DNA of 64,000 nt, from the NCBI GenBank assembly GCA_028023455.1, contig JAQFVV010000111.1, forward strand, positions 2,113,909 through 2,177,908, written 5' to 3'. Below the pieces are notes generated by a model. That model was given only the letters and a program-made list of their open reading frames with translations, was not told the DNA's origin and searched no databases. A program made the translations under genes and the position numbers. The stretch's first letter is position 1. The number at the start of each line of letters is the position of its first letter. Origin of the DNA: Epiperipatus broadwayi (taxonomy: Eukaryota; Onychophora; Udeonychophora; Euonychophora; Peripatidae). Shown in pieces: positions 1 through 14,451 of this stretch.

Positions 1-15
1 TAATCAGCCTTATAA

Positions 16-351
16 TTAACCAAGAATGCATTAGTCAAATTCATTCTTTGCATATATATAAAAACATTTCAACTGTTGGTAAAAAAAATTGAAAGTCAAC
101 AGTAATTCCATACAAAAAATAATGAATTTGAATTGCTCATTTTAATCAGACTGTGATTAGTTTAAATATAGATAATACATTATGAATATATTTTTATCTT
201 CCAAATCCTTTTAACATTCTTAAAAGTCTTAACTGTAAATTAGATCTTAGCATTGTTTGAATTTCTTATACTTAATCGAGAATGCATTAGCCAAATTCAT
301 TCTTTGTGTATATAAAAACAATTCAACTGTTGGTAAAAAAAATTGAAAGTG
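16..351. repeat. Diverged direct repeat pair, period about 256 bp
   Basis: A stretch of about 85 bp at 16-105, containing GAATGCATTAG and CAACTGTTGGT, recurs in the same orientation at 272-351 with a few substitutions. The offset between matching bases is 256 bp. No coding potential is visible. It may be two units of a minisatellite or satellite that continues off the left edge. Confidence 0.75.
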
Positions 352-355
352 AATT

Positions 356-3300
356 TTTTAAATTGAATTCTAATTAAAGCTTTTGAAAGTTTTAGTGAAT
401 TTTTCTACGGAAGCACTCATTCTGTTCAATACAAGGACACTTCATCCCTGATATATATACATACTCTCATTGCACATTTGGCAATTTAACAATCTTATAT
501 AAGCACATCTCATGACACAATATAATAAATAATAAATCATATGAACATAATTCATAGAATGTTTACTTCTTACATAAATTCTTTAATAATTATAATACAT
601 CTCTATGTTTCCAAATGTGTTCATGAATATCAATAACACCCTTGTAACATAACAAGATTCAAACTCAGTTCCTGTTACATTTATTAATTGTGGTGTATAA
701 AATAATTGTGAATTGGTTTTGTTCAGTTTAAAAATGAATGTGTAATAGACTTGATAAAATTATTATTTTCCTTTATTATGTATGTTTTCATTACTGCATT
801 CACATTAGTAGATTACAATTAATACACCTAAATATTTAACGTCACCCATATATTTGTTGTTTGTTTGTATAATATTATATCTGAAAGATATGTGTAAAAA
901 TATATTTCCAATGTAGTATGGTGAGAATGTAATCTAAATGGTTTAGCTTTTGTTGGAGTGAAAGAATCTTATTTGTGTTTTAAAAACAGTTTAAACTATG
1001 ATTTTTTTTAAAAAAATTTAAAAGTATATGATTATTTAATGGATAGAATGATGGAGTGAAAGCAATAGTATTCATCCATTAACTGGACAAGATTGTCAGG
1101 AATTTTTGGAGAGTGACAATTTATTGAAAGAATGAAAATTAATTTTTAGTGTTTTCAAAAACCACCAGAATGTTTCTTTACTTTAAAAAGATATTACTTA
1201 CTTTTCAATGATGAGATCTAAATGCTAGCAACAGAAAAATGTACACAAAGATTACATTCATCTGCTGATATAATTTTATGAGCTTGATGGATTATTTATA
1301 CACAGGATAGAAATTGGTTCAATTTCCATAACACTGTCATGGCTGAAACTAGCATCTGTTCACTTGTAATGTTTTATCAATTAATTACTTGCTAAATGAA
1401 AGGATATCTACATTGCATTGTCATGGATATAAATTAATGTTTGAAGACTTATAATATTATATAGATCAAATACCTGCTAAATGAAGGAATAATTAGGATA
1501 TTTGGAAAATATCAGAATTAATAAAATGTGCTTTGAATCTAATAGCTTTTTGTTATATTTCTACTTTTTCTGGAATAACAAAACATCATCAAATTGTGGT
1601 TTAAGAAACAGAAATTAAAACTATGATGCTATTTTGAAAATATCATATCTGAGGAAAATTGATCAGGTCATTTGCTAATATATATTATTTTTTGTATATA
1701 TAATTGTATAGGATATAAATGTTAGTATAATTTTAAGTAGACTTATTTTACATGCTTAAAGTATAAGAGAGTTGTGTTTTTCTAAATTGAAATTTATATT
1801 TCATAACTTAGCAATTATTATTTTAATTTAAAAAATTCTTTATCTTATTATTCATCAATTATAAATTACTCTCAAGGATTTATTTTATTCTCTTAGAACA
1901 ATGTGAACAAATAGGTATATTCATCTTTAGTATACATTTTATTTCCAATAACTATTTTATTTTTTTTAATATGAAGATTAAGAATGTCTTTAACTCACTT
2001 ATATTTTGAAAAGTGCATACATGTTACAGCACATCTGTATCACATAAATATATAGTGCAGTCTTAGCATTTTATAGGTGAAGTTCAATGTGCAACCCCTT
2101 ATTCAATTTAAAAAATTAATGTCAATTAAAAACCTATTGCATAAAGAATAATCAAATCATATCTATATATTTTAAATGTGTATTTGCCATACATATATAT
2201 GATTTTAATTTATATCCATTTGTTAATAAATTTTAACAAGTAAACTTGTTTGGTTATTATTCAATTTTACAAAGCAAATTTATTGGTTAATGATATTTGG
2301 ATAAGATACAATTCATGAATAGACTATACCACATAATTCATTAGAAGCAGTTACAAAATAATTTGGAAATCAAACACAGGATAGGTTAGAGAGTATAATT
2401 ACATATTTTCTTTGTATTGAATTTAATGTTTGCTACCTGACCAGGTATAATTTCTATATAGTAATAAATTAATTTGATATTCTTAAATATTTAATAAATA
2501 ATTAGAAACTTATTGCATTTTTTTATTAAGAAGTTATATTAAGATAGAATTTATATATGAATTGATCCGATCATTGATAAAGGTACAAATATAATAATTA
2601 TTAAAGATGAGTAAAGGTAATTGCAATTAGGTGTTCATATATTTTATTTTAAACCATTATTAATTGAAGTGAATATTATGTTAAGTTAATATTCAGCCAT
2701 AAATATCATAATCTTATTTGATTATGAAGCTAGTAATAGTAATAATTTTATTCTAATAGAAATTATAGTGACTTGCTTCAATTATATTTAAAGTTTGTTT
2801 ATGTAAATCATAAATTCAATTTAGATATTAAAATTTAATATTAATATTTGATAATAATAAACACTAATAATCCTGAATATGTTTTAATAATTACAGTCTA
2901 AAGTTTTAATAACTTAGCTTTATTAAACTGAAGAGTAATTGGATATGATTTGTCAATTGAGTTTGAATAAGCATCAAATAGGAATCTATTGTTTATTTTA
3001 TATATTGATGTGATTCAATATTATAAATGTTAGTGTTATGTAATAAGATGATTTTATTTTATAGTATTATAAGTTGGTGAAAGTGGAGAGATAGGCTAGA
3101 TTAATTGATTTGTATTATTATTAAGTATTTAATCATATTATAATTGACTTAATTAAGAGACCATATTGGTATTAGTGGAATAGCATGGCTAAGTTAGCAT
3201 TATTTTATTTTAGTTAGTTGTAATTGGAAATCAATTAGTGAGTCTCATATTTGTTTAGATAGCATTGACATTTTAGATTTGTAAGTTATATTAAAAATTA

Positions 3301-3400
3301 TTTCATTCATCCATGAATCATTTCATTCAAATATAAATAATGTTTAGCTTTTAGTATAAGTTTGTATCATTATAAACAGTGTTTTGATTCATAGAGAATA
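356..3400. other. AT-rich DNA with no recognisable feature
   Basis: I see only short AT-rich and homopolymer tracts here. There is no open reading frame with family resemblance, no tRNA-like box pair and no long inverted repeat. It may hold transposon remains too old to recognise by eye, or intron or intergenic DNA. Confidence 0.5.
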
Positions 3401-4030
3401 TTAAAGTTTATCTGTGTAATTTTTTGTCATTATTTTTATTCTATTATAAGTGGTTTGTATAATAGACATAGATTGTTGTTTATAAGATAATGATGTTTGG
3501 TTGCATTGCTTTATCTTTAACTTATTTCAAATAATGCTCATATTTTAAAATAGATTGAAATTATGATTTTATTTGTTTTCTTTCCATTCTAAATGCTGTC
3601 TGAATCTATGAGGTTACAAAAAAGATTATTATTTTTGTTTTATTAATTTAAGTGTTAGATTGTTATTCATTGATTGATATTCAATTTAGTTTATTATTTT
3701 TATTCTGTTACAAATGAAGCTATAATCCACAGGCATTATTAACTTAGGATTGTTCTTTCTTGGTTCATAGGTTATAACAAAGGTTATACCATCCTCATAT
3801 TTCATTCCGTCACAAAAGGCATTTGTTACAAATGCCACCCAAATCTATGGGGTTATTAAATAAGAGCTTAACGTTATGTTTTATTCTGCTACAAATGGTT
3901 TGCAATTCACAGGGCATTATTAAATCAGGACCATTCTTTCATGGCCCACATTTTCATTCTGTTACATATGGTGACCAACTATTGGGCTATATTTTCATTC
4001 AGACTGTATAAAATTTCCATTTCCCATTGT
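3400..4030. repeat. Degenerate tandem repeat with TTTTATTCTGTTACAAATGG-like core
   Basis: A core resembling TTCATTCTGTTACAAATGG recurs about every 70-130 bp (near 3,430, 3,575, 3,695, 3,800, 3,880, 3,950 and 3,995). It is often followed by a CAGGCATTATTAA-like segment. The copies are strongly diverged, so this is an old tandem array. The short open frames here are low-complexity and resemble nothing I recognise. Confidence 0.55.
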
Positions 4031-4589
4031 CATTATATTCATTCCATTACAATATATATTGAAATGGATACTTCATTGGGAGTTTTAATCAGTTACCAAA
4101 ATCAGGCAGAGAAATGGAGTAGGGAGTAGTTTAAAATTAGTTAGAAAGGAGAGATCTAGAGCATAGTTTATTTGACCACAAATGTAATTTTAAACTTAAT
4201 GATAGTAATTTAAAATTCAATTTATTACATCTAAACACACAGACATATTAAAGTGTGTGTGAGCTTGTTTAAATGTTTGTGAAAATAAAATTTTCTTTTT
4301 TAAAATTAATTTACTTAATAAAAAGTTTAAATAAATTTCAAATAAGTTTTTTTATTCTTCTTCTTCTTTATCAAAGTTTTATTAAATCTATTTTTGGTAA
4401 CAACAGGATAATTAATGTTTATTACCAAAAATTCATTATCAAAGTTTTAATTAAGTCTATTTGGGTAAAACAACAACAACAACAATAGTGTAATTAATTA
4501 ATAATTATGTTATAACTTGGAGAAGAAAAACAAATTTAATTTCGTTTTTCTTTTCTATATAAGATAAAACATGTATATATAAAGGAATA

Positions 4590-4806
4590 ATAATAATACT
4601 AATGGAAAACTATTCAGGAAAGTTTACAATTTTTAATAAAAATAATAATCACGTAAATGGCATTTTTAATTTTAATGTATATATTTATTTTTATATTTTA
4701 TTATAGTTCTATGAATATGACAGACTTGGTGGAAAGCAATGCTTAGATATTATTTTTATTAAAAATTTAAAATTTCCATGAATAGTTTTCCAATACTATT
4801 AATATT
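4590..4806. mobile_element. Small inverted-repeat element (MITE-like)
   Basis: The arms are about 45 bp: 4602-4648 (starting ATGGAAAACTATTCA) and the reverse complement at 4748-4792 (ending TGAATAGTTTTCC). They enclose about 100 bp of AT-rich DNA. AATACTA-like sequence lies outside both arms and could be a target duplication, but the ends do not align cleanly. It is non-coding and would be mobilised in trans if it is a MITE. No superfamily can be assigned. Confidence 0.55.
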
Positions 4807-4812
4807 ATATTC

Positions 4813-5747
4813 AAATTAAGAAAAGAAAATATTTTATTAAATATATATATAAAGGAATCCAGTCCCAGTATATTAGGAAATTATTTAAAAACCAGAAGAA
4901 CGTGGGATGATTCATTTACCCTAATTCCAGTTCTAGAAGGTAATCTCATTGTGTTCAAATACATTAATTTATTTTCCCTGGATATCTCGCTACAGAAATA
5001 GCTTGAAAAAGAACTCCAGTTCTTGTTAAGTACCAGAAGAAAACCATGCTAACTAAAGTATATGAAATGAAACCATGAATAACTAAGTAAATACCCCTAA
5101 GATCTCTCTCAAATTATTGGCCTCCATTGTAAAGGGGTATACTGAATATTGCTTTCTATACTCATCTATTGTTAATCATTTCCAAACTAACTAAAGGAAT
5201 TCATCAAAGTAAGAAAATTTATAATATTGCAATTTTATTGTATAGAATATCTTGTGCCAGAAATATAAAATTATCAACAATAGTTAAAACATTTTGAAGT
5301 TAAGAACTGATTTACATTGCTATTCAAAACTCACCTGAAAATCTACACACCCAATCAGAAACTATGTAGAAAAACTAAGTTATTTAGTGACAGTTTTTAA
5401 CAGACTTTTACTACAACTTTAGGGGGACGGGTGAAAAATCAAAAATCAATAATTTAAAGATTTAGTAATATATTATAGAAGTAATTTATTTTTTTTATCT
5501 CTAGCTATTAGTTAATGAAATATATATATATATTCTTATATTTATTTACTCTATACAATAATCTTTCTGTTATATTTTCTTTTATTACAATCAAAATATA
5601 TTTTAAAATATTAAGAAAGATGCACAAAAGGGCGGGATGGGGGCATGAAAAATAATTCTAATACAATGGTCATGCAAAATTAATTAAGTGTTGCTGAGAA
5701 ATGTAAAAATAATGGATTACTTAATGTTACCTTGATGAATCTTTAGA
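4813..5747. other. No recognisable feature
   Basis: AT-rich sequence with no identifiable coding or structured element. Confidence 0.45.
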
Positions 5748-7440
5748 CAAAAAATATTTGGTTGTTTTCTCATCCCTGGTGTTCGCCTAGAGATGACGCT
5801 ATTTCTAGGTCAATTCCTAGAAATATACCGTTTCACCGGCCTTCACCCAACAAAAGAGGAAATTTTCTACGTTATAAACGCAGAAAAGAGTCCTCACGTT
5901 ATGTTGGATGGAGGCGGTGTCAGCAACGGAAGCCAACACAAATGAGACTTCTTTCTATGATAAAACACAGAAAGAGTTCCCGACGGCTGCCGGTTATGGC
6001 TTTTTTTTCCTATGCTAAAAGCAAAGAGAAAGAAATGTCTTGATTGGCTGCCATAGTAGTTGATTTTATTCATCATTTTCTCGTAATAGTAGAATATCTA
6101 TTTTCTTTGTAGTTTTGTGTGAGAGTGTGTGTATTTGAAGCAGTCGTAGTTTTTTAAAATTTGATAAGACGTCTATTTTTTTTAATGTGTTGTAACTTAT
6201 TTTACTGTTGTAAGTTTAGTAATAAGTCCTGAAGATTCCATTACGAATGGATAACCATCAAAAATTGTTTTTAAGGGTGCGGAACGGAAAAAAAATTTAA
6301 GGATCACGCGAAAAGTACCGTTTTCGCAAGAATTCGTCCATGACAAGTTATTTTTGCTATATATATATGCACAAACAAAAACAACCCATGGTCTAATTAT
6401 TAGGAATTACTTGTCCAAAAAAGAAAATTAGTCGGGTATTATTATTATTATTTTTTTGTTACATTTATTATTTCAAAATAAGATTAGTTTTATATCTACA
6501 CACTAACAAAAACAACCCAATTCCTGCTTAATTACTGTCTTAAAAAAAAAGAAAGCAAATTCATATATACACAAGATTTACCAAAAAAAAAAAAGAAAAG
6601 AAACCCACTTTCTGATTAATTACTGTCAAAAGAAACACAAATTAGTCGGCTATCATTTTTAAATTTATTATTTCAATAATGGTACCCTTTTATATAGATA
6701 GAGTTAACAAAAACAACCCACTTTCTGATTCATTATTGTCCCCCCCCAAAAAAAATGAAAACGGAAATTAGTCGGGTATCATTTTTCAATTGAATCTTTC
6801 AATGTCGGTCCTTACTAATAGTAGTCGGGTATCAATTCTAAATTGTTAGTATATAAATGACGTTACTTTTGATAGATTTAGAATTACATATTGCTTTTTT
6901 AATAAAAATAATTGATTTTTACTCTTGACCAAAAATACCGTAACTTTAAAAAAAGACACACATAAAGTCCAAAAAAAAAAATGAGAAAAAGCCCCATAAC
7001 TTTAAAGACACACACACAAATTCAAAAACAAGATAAGATTAATAAACATTTACTTATTACGTCTTGCTTTTGAATAAAAGTATTAATTTACTCTTGCAAA
7101 AAAAAAAAAACAACTGTAACTTTAAAAAGACACACATAAAGTCCAAAAAAAAAAAAAGTTAGAAAAACACCGTAACTTTAAAAAGACACACACACACACA
7201 CACAAACTAAAAAAAACCAAGATAAGATTAATAAACATTTACAAAAATGAAAAAACTAACATCATATAATAGTATTAGTTAGTAGAATATTTTATTACAA
7301 ATCTAAGAAATCAGATCTTTTTAGATCAAATCGATCATTTAGGTCCGGCCCCGGAATCGTTATATGTATATGTTTTCGATTAGCATCAACGCCATCCCGT
7401 GGTGAACACCAAAAATGAGAAAACAACCAAATATTTTTTG
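5748..7440. mobile_element. Non-autonomous DNA transposon with ~50-bp TIRs and tandem-repeat interior
   Basis: The left end at 5748-5798 begins CAAAAAATATTTGGTTG. Its reverse complement forms the right end at 7389-7440, with roughly four of every five bases matching over about 50 bp. The outer 26 bp are identical. The first 300 bp (5762-6060) and the last 100 bp are noticeably richer in GC than the surroundings. The interior is built of repeats: a unit containing AACAAAAACAACCCA and ATTAGTCGGGTATCA recurs three or four times at 6360-6840. Another, containing AACTTTAAAAAGACACACA, recurs at 6930-7230. No transposase is seen. I found no clear target duplication, so the superfamily is open. The open frame at 5762-6043 has no family resemblance and is probably chance. 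Confidence 0.7.
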
Positions 7441-10400
7441 ACAAGTATGAGTAGTCTTATATAGAAAAAAAAGAAAATATAAAAGATTTAAATAAAATGA
7501 GTTTGCTGAAAAATAAATGATAGATTATCAATCAAATAAAAGATTTACCTTTATATACACATTAAAATCAGATAAAATTAAATAATTTCTTAATTAGGAA
7601 ACATAAAATTCATTTAATGTGTGTGTCAATGTATGTTTATAATGGAGAATTCAATTTATTAAGTTTATGCTTTTGGACGTAAATTATATTATTTAAGTAA
7701 GGGATAAAGTATATTATGAATTATTAATTTTGAAAAATTATATCGATATTTGAAATACATGAAACTGCTTATGACCAGTTTTATTCAAATGCAATAAAAT
7801 TAAAATGAGAAAAAGTGTTGAATAATAAGAATTTATTCTGATAATAATAATAATTTATACTTAATCACTGATATTGTATACTTTTTGGATTAATCATAAT
7901 TGAATACTAGAAGAATGATTTAAAGAGTTAAATGCAGAGTTGCACATTTGTTTATGTTATGGAAAAGTACTGATTATAATATAACAACTTATCATTTGTT
8001 GGCAGTAAATATACTTACTGATGGCTATGTTCATTCATATGAGTTAAGTGAAGAATTGACTGGGGATTTATTTCTATTGGTTTTTTGTGGAAAGTTAACA
8101 TAATACTATACCATGAGTTCTATTTAGATGTTTAAGTTAATGAAGATATATATATATATTAGTAATAAAATAATTTACAATTTGCCATCATAGTCTGCTA
8201 TGCATGCCATGAAGATGGCATGGGTCCCATGAAGATGGCATGGGTCATTATTTTACATAACTTACATGTATTTGGTTATATTAGATGAATGTTGTTTGAT
8301 GAGATGCACATATCTACTTCTTAGTACTTTTATTTATTAATTCTATTTATAAGGGTATTTCAATTCTGATATCTTTCAACTGTGTTACATAGTTTGAGTG
8401 TGCACAATATCATTAAGATGACGATCGGAAATGATTGATTATGAGGATTAAGAAATTATGCTAGTAATGATAAAAAAATGTAAAAAGCTCAGGGAGATAA
8501 TTAATTTCCAAAATGGCTTACTTTGATTTCATGAACATATGCACAAATAAATCAAATTTAAATTGCATTATGTGCTCACAACATTTTTAGAATTATATTA
8601 AAGTTCAAAAGATAATAATTGTTAAAATAATGACCTTTGTAGTTAAACCTCAAAATAAATTATTTAAAGAAAAAACTTATTTAGACAGTCTAAAATGGAA
8701 AGGTAAGCTCTTTAAAATATCTGTTATAACCAAATAATATCATTGTGGTATTGAACTCCTTTGGAAAGTTGATGTATTTTGTATGTGTATTTCAAAAGCA
8801 AGATGTGTGATCATCATCCAATGATGACATATAAATAAACTGTTTTTGATACTTGTTACATTTTTATTTTCTTGTGTGTATTTTTTAAAGAGTGTTTTCA
8901 TTTAATGTATAAATCAAAGAGATGTGCGATGTCCTGATTTAGGCTGGAAATAATTGTACTATATAATATAGGAACTAGAAAAGAAACATATAAGGATAAA
9001 GATTAAATTAATCTTTATTATTTTGTTTTATAATATTGGCATAGAATATAATGGCTATATAGTGCACATTTAGCTTATATTAGAAACCTAAGACATAAAG
9101 TTACTTTTATAAGATGATTACAGTTTAAAACTAATCTAAATCATCTTCCAGATTCTGGAAGAACTTGGAGGTATCCAACAAAATTAGAAATAGTTGCTAA
9201 GCGATATTAGGAAAGATTAAACTTGTAGCATTTTCCCTTTAGCCTTTCAGTAATTACCTGTCTAACTGTTATAGTAAAAAATTAAAAAAACAAACAAAAC
9301 AAATATCAATTGATAAAATTTCACATGTACTTTACTTTTTTATATAGCAGCAGCTACTTTCTTAATACACACACTCAATCACATTCCTGCATTTGTTGCA
9401 AAATATTACACTTGCTGTAAGAAAAATAATCTTTTTTGAAATGATTCCAAGTGCAAAAATACTAATGGGAGTAAATCTTTCAAGTCTAAAATAGCTGAGA
9501 TGGTTTCATGTCTGTTAAAAGATTTGTGACGTTTGCATTTTACATATAGTTATATTTTGGACTATTTTCATCATCTAGTTGAATTGTTAAATGCAGTTAG
9601 AAAACTTTAAATCATATTTGTACTTTCTACAAATTATTGATTTGATGCTAATAACATATTAATTATTATAGAACATATTTTGAGTGATATTAATCTCTTC
9701 TCTTTTTCATATAATGCTGACCAGACCAGTATCAAACTAATTAAACAGGTGATCTTTCACGAATACTAGATTTAAGGTGATGCTCTAACTCTAGATTCTT
9801 CTTTCTACTGACTTTTAACTTTGACACCACCTAGTAGAAATTTTATATACATATTTATGAGGATTCTCCTGATTTCTCTTCTTATTCATTTTAAAAACAA
9901 AGTTAATGAGTAGTTTCCAGATATAAAAACATTAATGAAACTTACTACATGTAAAACGTAAAAAAGAATATCTGATAACCACTTAGAAGAAATACCACAT
10001 ATAGTTAAGCATAAAAGAGAAAAAAGTAAAATAAATGCTATAATTTTTATTAAAGTAAGAATGTGTTTGAAGACTTAATATTATATAAAAAGTTGATCTA
10101 CTTTATAGCTAGTAATATCTTATAAATCTCATCAATGCAATATTTAATAATCTCTAAAAATACAAATAATTAAATAGAAGTCTATTTCTTTTTTTTTCTT
10201 TTTTCTGGCTGACATCAAATTCACAAAATGAAAAGCATTTCTGACATTTTAAAAGTCCAAAATCAGAACTGATGTTGTATTTTATTTTTTTTAAATGATT
10301 GAAAGTTTTAAAATTTTTTTAAAAAAAAAATCAATTTTCTTTTTAAATTGAATCTATTTATAATGTGTTGCTAGTTCAAATACTTCTGAATTAAAGTCAA

Positions 10401-13139
10401 AAATTCAATTATTAAAAAATTCTTTAAATATCTTTGAACAAAGATGAAAAAATATATTTTAAAATACTAACATTAATTTTATATATATGTCAGTATAAAA
10501 AATACCTAAGATTAATTTAAAAATTGATTGACAACATATACTGTATATATAAAAATTCAAATAGTGAATTGGGAAGATAAATATAGTAATGTTCATCTGC
10601 ATAATGTAAATTTTCCATAAATTTTAATTTATATACAACTAAACTTTTCTTTTGATAGGTTTTTATTAAAGAAAAAGAAAATATAATAATGTAATGTATG
10701 GTGTTTCAGTACACCTAATTCTACTATTTAGAGGATTTTTAACAAAATTAAATATCATGTCATAATGATTTCAATTCAGCTAGAGTAAAGCTGGAATTAT
10801 TAATATTCAATGCAGATTATCGTAAATTTGGAGATCATTTGAAGCTTAATTTTACCATCATGTCATTTAGCTTTGTAAATAATAACCTTAAAATATATTA
10901 ATTTCTTTCTCCTTATTCAGATTTATTTTAAACAGAACTGTACAATAAAGAGACAAAAAAAAAAGACAAAAAAATCTGTTTTCATTGAAACAAATATTAA
11001 AGAAAAAAAAACATATTAATGAGATTTTTTTTTTTTGATTATTAAAAGATTTTTGTTTTAAAAAATAAGTTTATGATATATACAATAATTACATGAATAA
11101 TAACAGACTGTGTAATTATAAAAATTAGTTATTTAATTAAAACATTCTTCTTAAAGAAAAAATAAAGCAAAACAGATATTACTATTATTAAAGTGTATGT
11201 ATATTTTAATTCAATTAATCTTTTGAGTAATTTAGACTATTACTCAATTCAATTTTTTTCTTTATTCCTCTTGATTTCAAATTAAAGAAGTTTTACTAGA
11301 TAAGAGTATATTTTCATTAATTTGATATTACTTGTATTATATGACTGATGGAATTATATAACATTTGAACAGTTAAAACATTAAGCCACTCCTCATAAAA
11401 ATAAAAAAAAAAGCTTCAATTTCTCTGATAAATATAAATGAAAAATATCAGTTTTTTATAACAAGAATGGCTTACATAGATTTGATAATATTTAATTCAT
11501 ATAAATGTGGAGGCTATAGAAGATATGTAATCTATCTTCACTAACATAATTGTTTACATCATAAAAATTTATAGAATCAGGATTCAAATTTAGAATAAGA
11601 CATTCTGAGTACTTTTGGCAATCATCAGATATGAATCTTCCCAAAGATTGATAAAACTATAAATAATATTAGGGAAATATGAACACAATCATTTGCCAAT
11701 TGAAATTCCTCTTTCAAGCCCAATTCTAAAGTGACTCTTTATTAATTGTTTCTTTAGCAAGATAACTAAGGAGGGAGTCTGCTAATCCTACTCTCAGTGA
11801 TATTTTTTCAATGCTATGGACTTTGAATACTTTATCTAATCATACATATTTTAACATAAAAATGATGAAAAATTGGAATTGGAACTATTGTGTATGCAAT
11901 TAAAATATGCTGCACAAACACACAATCACATTAGCATAATTACTATGAGAGATGGCAAATGGCATGAGAGATTCATTACAACTAAACTCAATATTAATCT
12001 GTTAAAATGTTAGTTCAACCTCATATCTGGTCACTTTGTTATGCCAATAATAAACAGTACTGATAGCCAGATTGTAGGATCTTTACATAATCAAAAGTTC
12101 TCCTTTAGAATTATTTGCCATGGTATTCTAAAATATAAATTTTCAGTAAAATGAATTGCATTAAAACTCTTGTTAAATATAAAAAAAGGATGAGCTATAA
12201 CTGGAAAATAATGTTTTATTATTACTTTTTTTATATTATTTATTGATGTAGTGGGGTTAGGGGTTAGTTCATGGCTAATCTATTAATAGTTCAATATTAT
12301 TATGATGTCAGTTATTTTATTTTATATAGTAATTACCCGAATTAGTTACATTACAAATTGTTTAAAAACTTCAAATAATCTGATAGTAACCTATACAGAC
12401 AATCACATTCTTCCTAAATTATCTTGTACCTCATAGTAAAATTAACTAGTTACTTTTTTAAAAATATTTTTGTAGAAAATATTCAAATTAATGTATGCTA
12501 ACATATATATCAAACTGATATTTTAATTTCTTGGAATGAGAACATTATTTGCCTGAGTTAAGCATTTTCGAAACCCTGATCAACTTATATAATTATTCTC
12601 TATGCTTTATCAGAACTCAAAATATATTATAATAGATGCCATAGGATTACGCTTTTGCAACCTTCCGGAGTGTCTATCATATATTGGAAAATACAACAAT
12701 AATTTAAGATGACAATATTTAATATTGGAAATCAACTGGTGCCAGTTTTATATTAAGTGGTTTAATTAGTTTTTGTTTGACTATAGTATGATGGCAAATT
12801 ATATTTTAGCCAAACTTAAAACTTATTCCAGGATAATAAACCAATAGTCAAATTAGCAAAATTTTCACTATATATTATTAGGATAGCAATTTTTAGTTAT
12901 TCTTTGATAGTAAATATGATTTACTGCATTAGTAGATTCACAACTGAATATTGTATGATTGATTCTAAATTGAATAACATAGTTTAAAAAATTGGTTGGG
13001 ATTAACATTATTAAATCCTCAATTTAACATTAAGATTCTCAAACATCACTCGACTTCCTGAAGAATTAACCATATGATTTCATTCCATAAAACCTAATAT
13101 TAACAGCACTTTGTTTTAACACTTTGTTACATCATGTAC
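7441..13139. other. Long AT-rich stretch with no recognisable gene
   Basis: About 5.7 kb of AT-rich, homopolymer-rich DNA. I found no transposon protein traces, tRNA-like promoters or long inverted repeats, apart from a short tandem duplication at 8208-8247. Confidence 0.5.
8208..8247. repeat. Two tandem copies of a ~20-bp unit
   Basis: CATGAAGATGGCATGGGTC occurs twice back to back. The repeated CATG and CCCATG give it local dyad symmetry. Confidence 0.7.
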
Positions 13140-13590
13140 AATGCAAACTATTGAGCTATATAAATAAACTTATCAGCATCTTTCAAAATACAAATAAGTA
13201 AAAAAAAAAAGTACCCACTTTCTTAATTAAAATATGTAGAATCATTTTTTTTTTTGTCTTTATAAAATAAAATATTTTCATATTTATGCGAACATGCATG
13301 CATTCACACATATATAAATGCCAAATACTTTTAAAACACTAATAAGATATTTTAAAAGTATTTATATTCAGTGCAAACTATTCAGCTGGGCAAATAAACT
13401 TGTCAACATATTCTCAAATAAATAAAAGAACGCAATCATTTATTTTTTTAACATTAATAGATACCCTTTTTTGCCAGGAGTAAAGCAAAATACATACACA
13501 TACCAATATAGATATGCACACATACGTATAAATGCCAACCGATTTTAAAACATCATATTAATAGTAAATTCGATATTTTATCTTTAATGC
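13140..13590. repeat. Two diverged tandem units of ~220-230 bp
   Basis: A segment beginning TGCAAACTATT at 13142 recurs at 13372 (offset 230). Later landmarks inside the unit also recur in the same order, namely TATAAATGCCAA followed by TTTTAAAACA (13313 and then 13529). This supports an old tandem duplication rather than chance. It is non-coding. Confidence 0.6.
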
Positions 13591-14451
13591 CAAAAGGGAT
13601 AAAGATAATCTAAAATGCCTGCTGGACTCTTCGCTATCTTTTTTTTTTAACTGAATAAAAAAATGATGCTCAACTAATAGCTGAATTAAAGAATTCTAAA
13701 CACTTTCTGAATTTTAACTGCAAGGCATTAATAAATCCTGAACTCTCACAACTGACATGCCATCAGACTTTTTAATGCTATGCAGGTGCAAAAGACACAA
13801 TGTGATACATTTTGATTAAAAAAAAAAGTTTATTGTGGCGTAAGCATATCCCTAATAATAAAAATCTATATTGTATTACTATACTTTCATATTGAAATCT
13901 AATTATGATAAAAATAAAAGATCTAAGTTACTTAATCTGCACTATAGCTGTATCCATCTATCTATCAATAAAATTTAAAGCATTCACATTCGTGCAATAA
14001 TATCACACTTCTGTCGGTTTAAAACAAATGAGGGAGGGGAGTTATGTGCGTGGATAGATGACAGATAATTTTTTTTAAAAATCTAAATGCCATTTTTTTT
14101 TTTTAAACAATGCGCGATTAAAACTCAACACGCAACGAAAAAGCTCTTTCATTACTGCACCTCTTTCAGAATTAATGAGATAATAACCCATCAGAACTGA
14201 ATATGCTTTACAATCTAAGATATCTAAGTTTTATTTAATACAATGTGATATATTGCCATAATATGATATTATCTGAGAAATACACTAAGTTTCTTCTAAG
14301 AAATATTTTAAGTTTCCAAGGATTACATTTGCAAACATCACAAATGCTAACAATTTGAAAATATGACTTTAAAACCATACGCTATCAGTTATTCACTACC
14401 TGATAAGACAATTATTGCACCTAAAATTAATTCAAAATTGATCTTAAACCC

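Noticed and set aside
5762-6043. 93-codon open frame as a protein gene
   Set aside because: Basic, low-information translation with no family resemblance. It lies inside a non-autonomous transposon and is overlapped by an opposite-strand frame.
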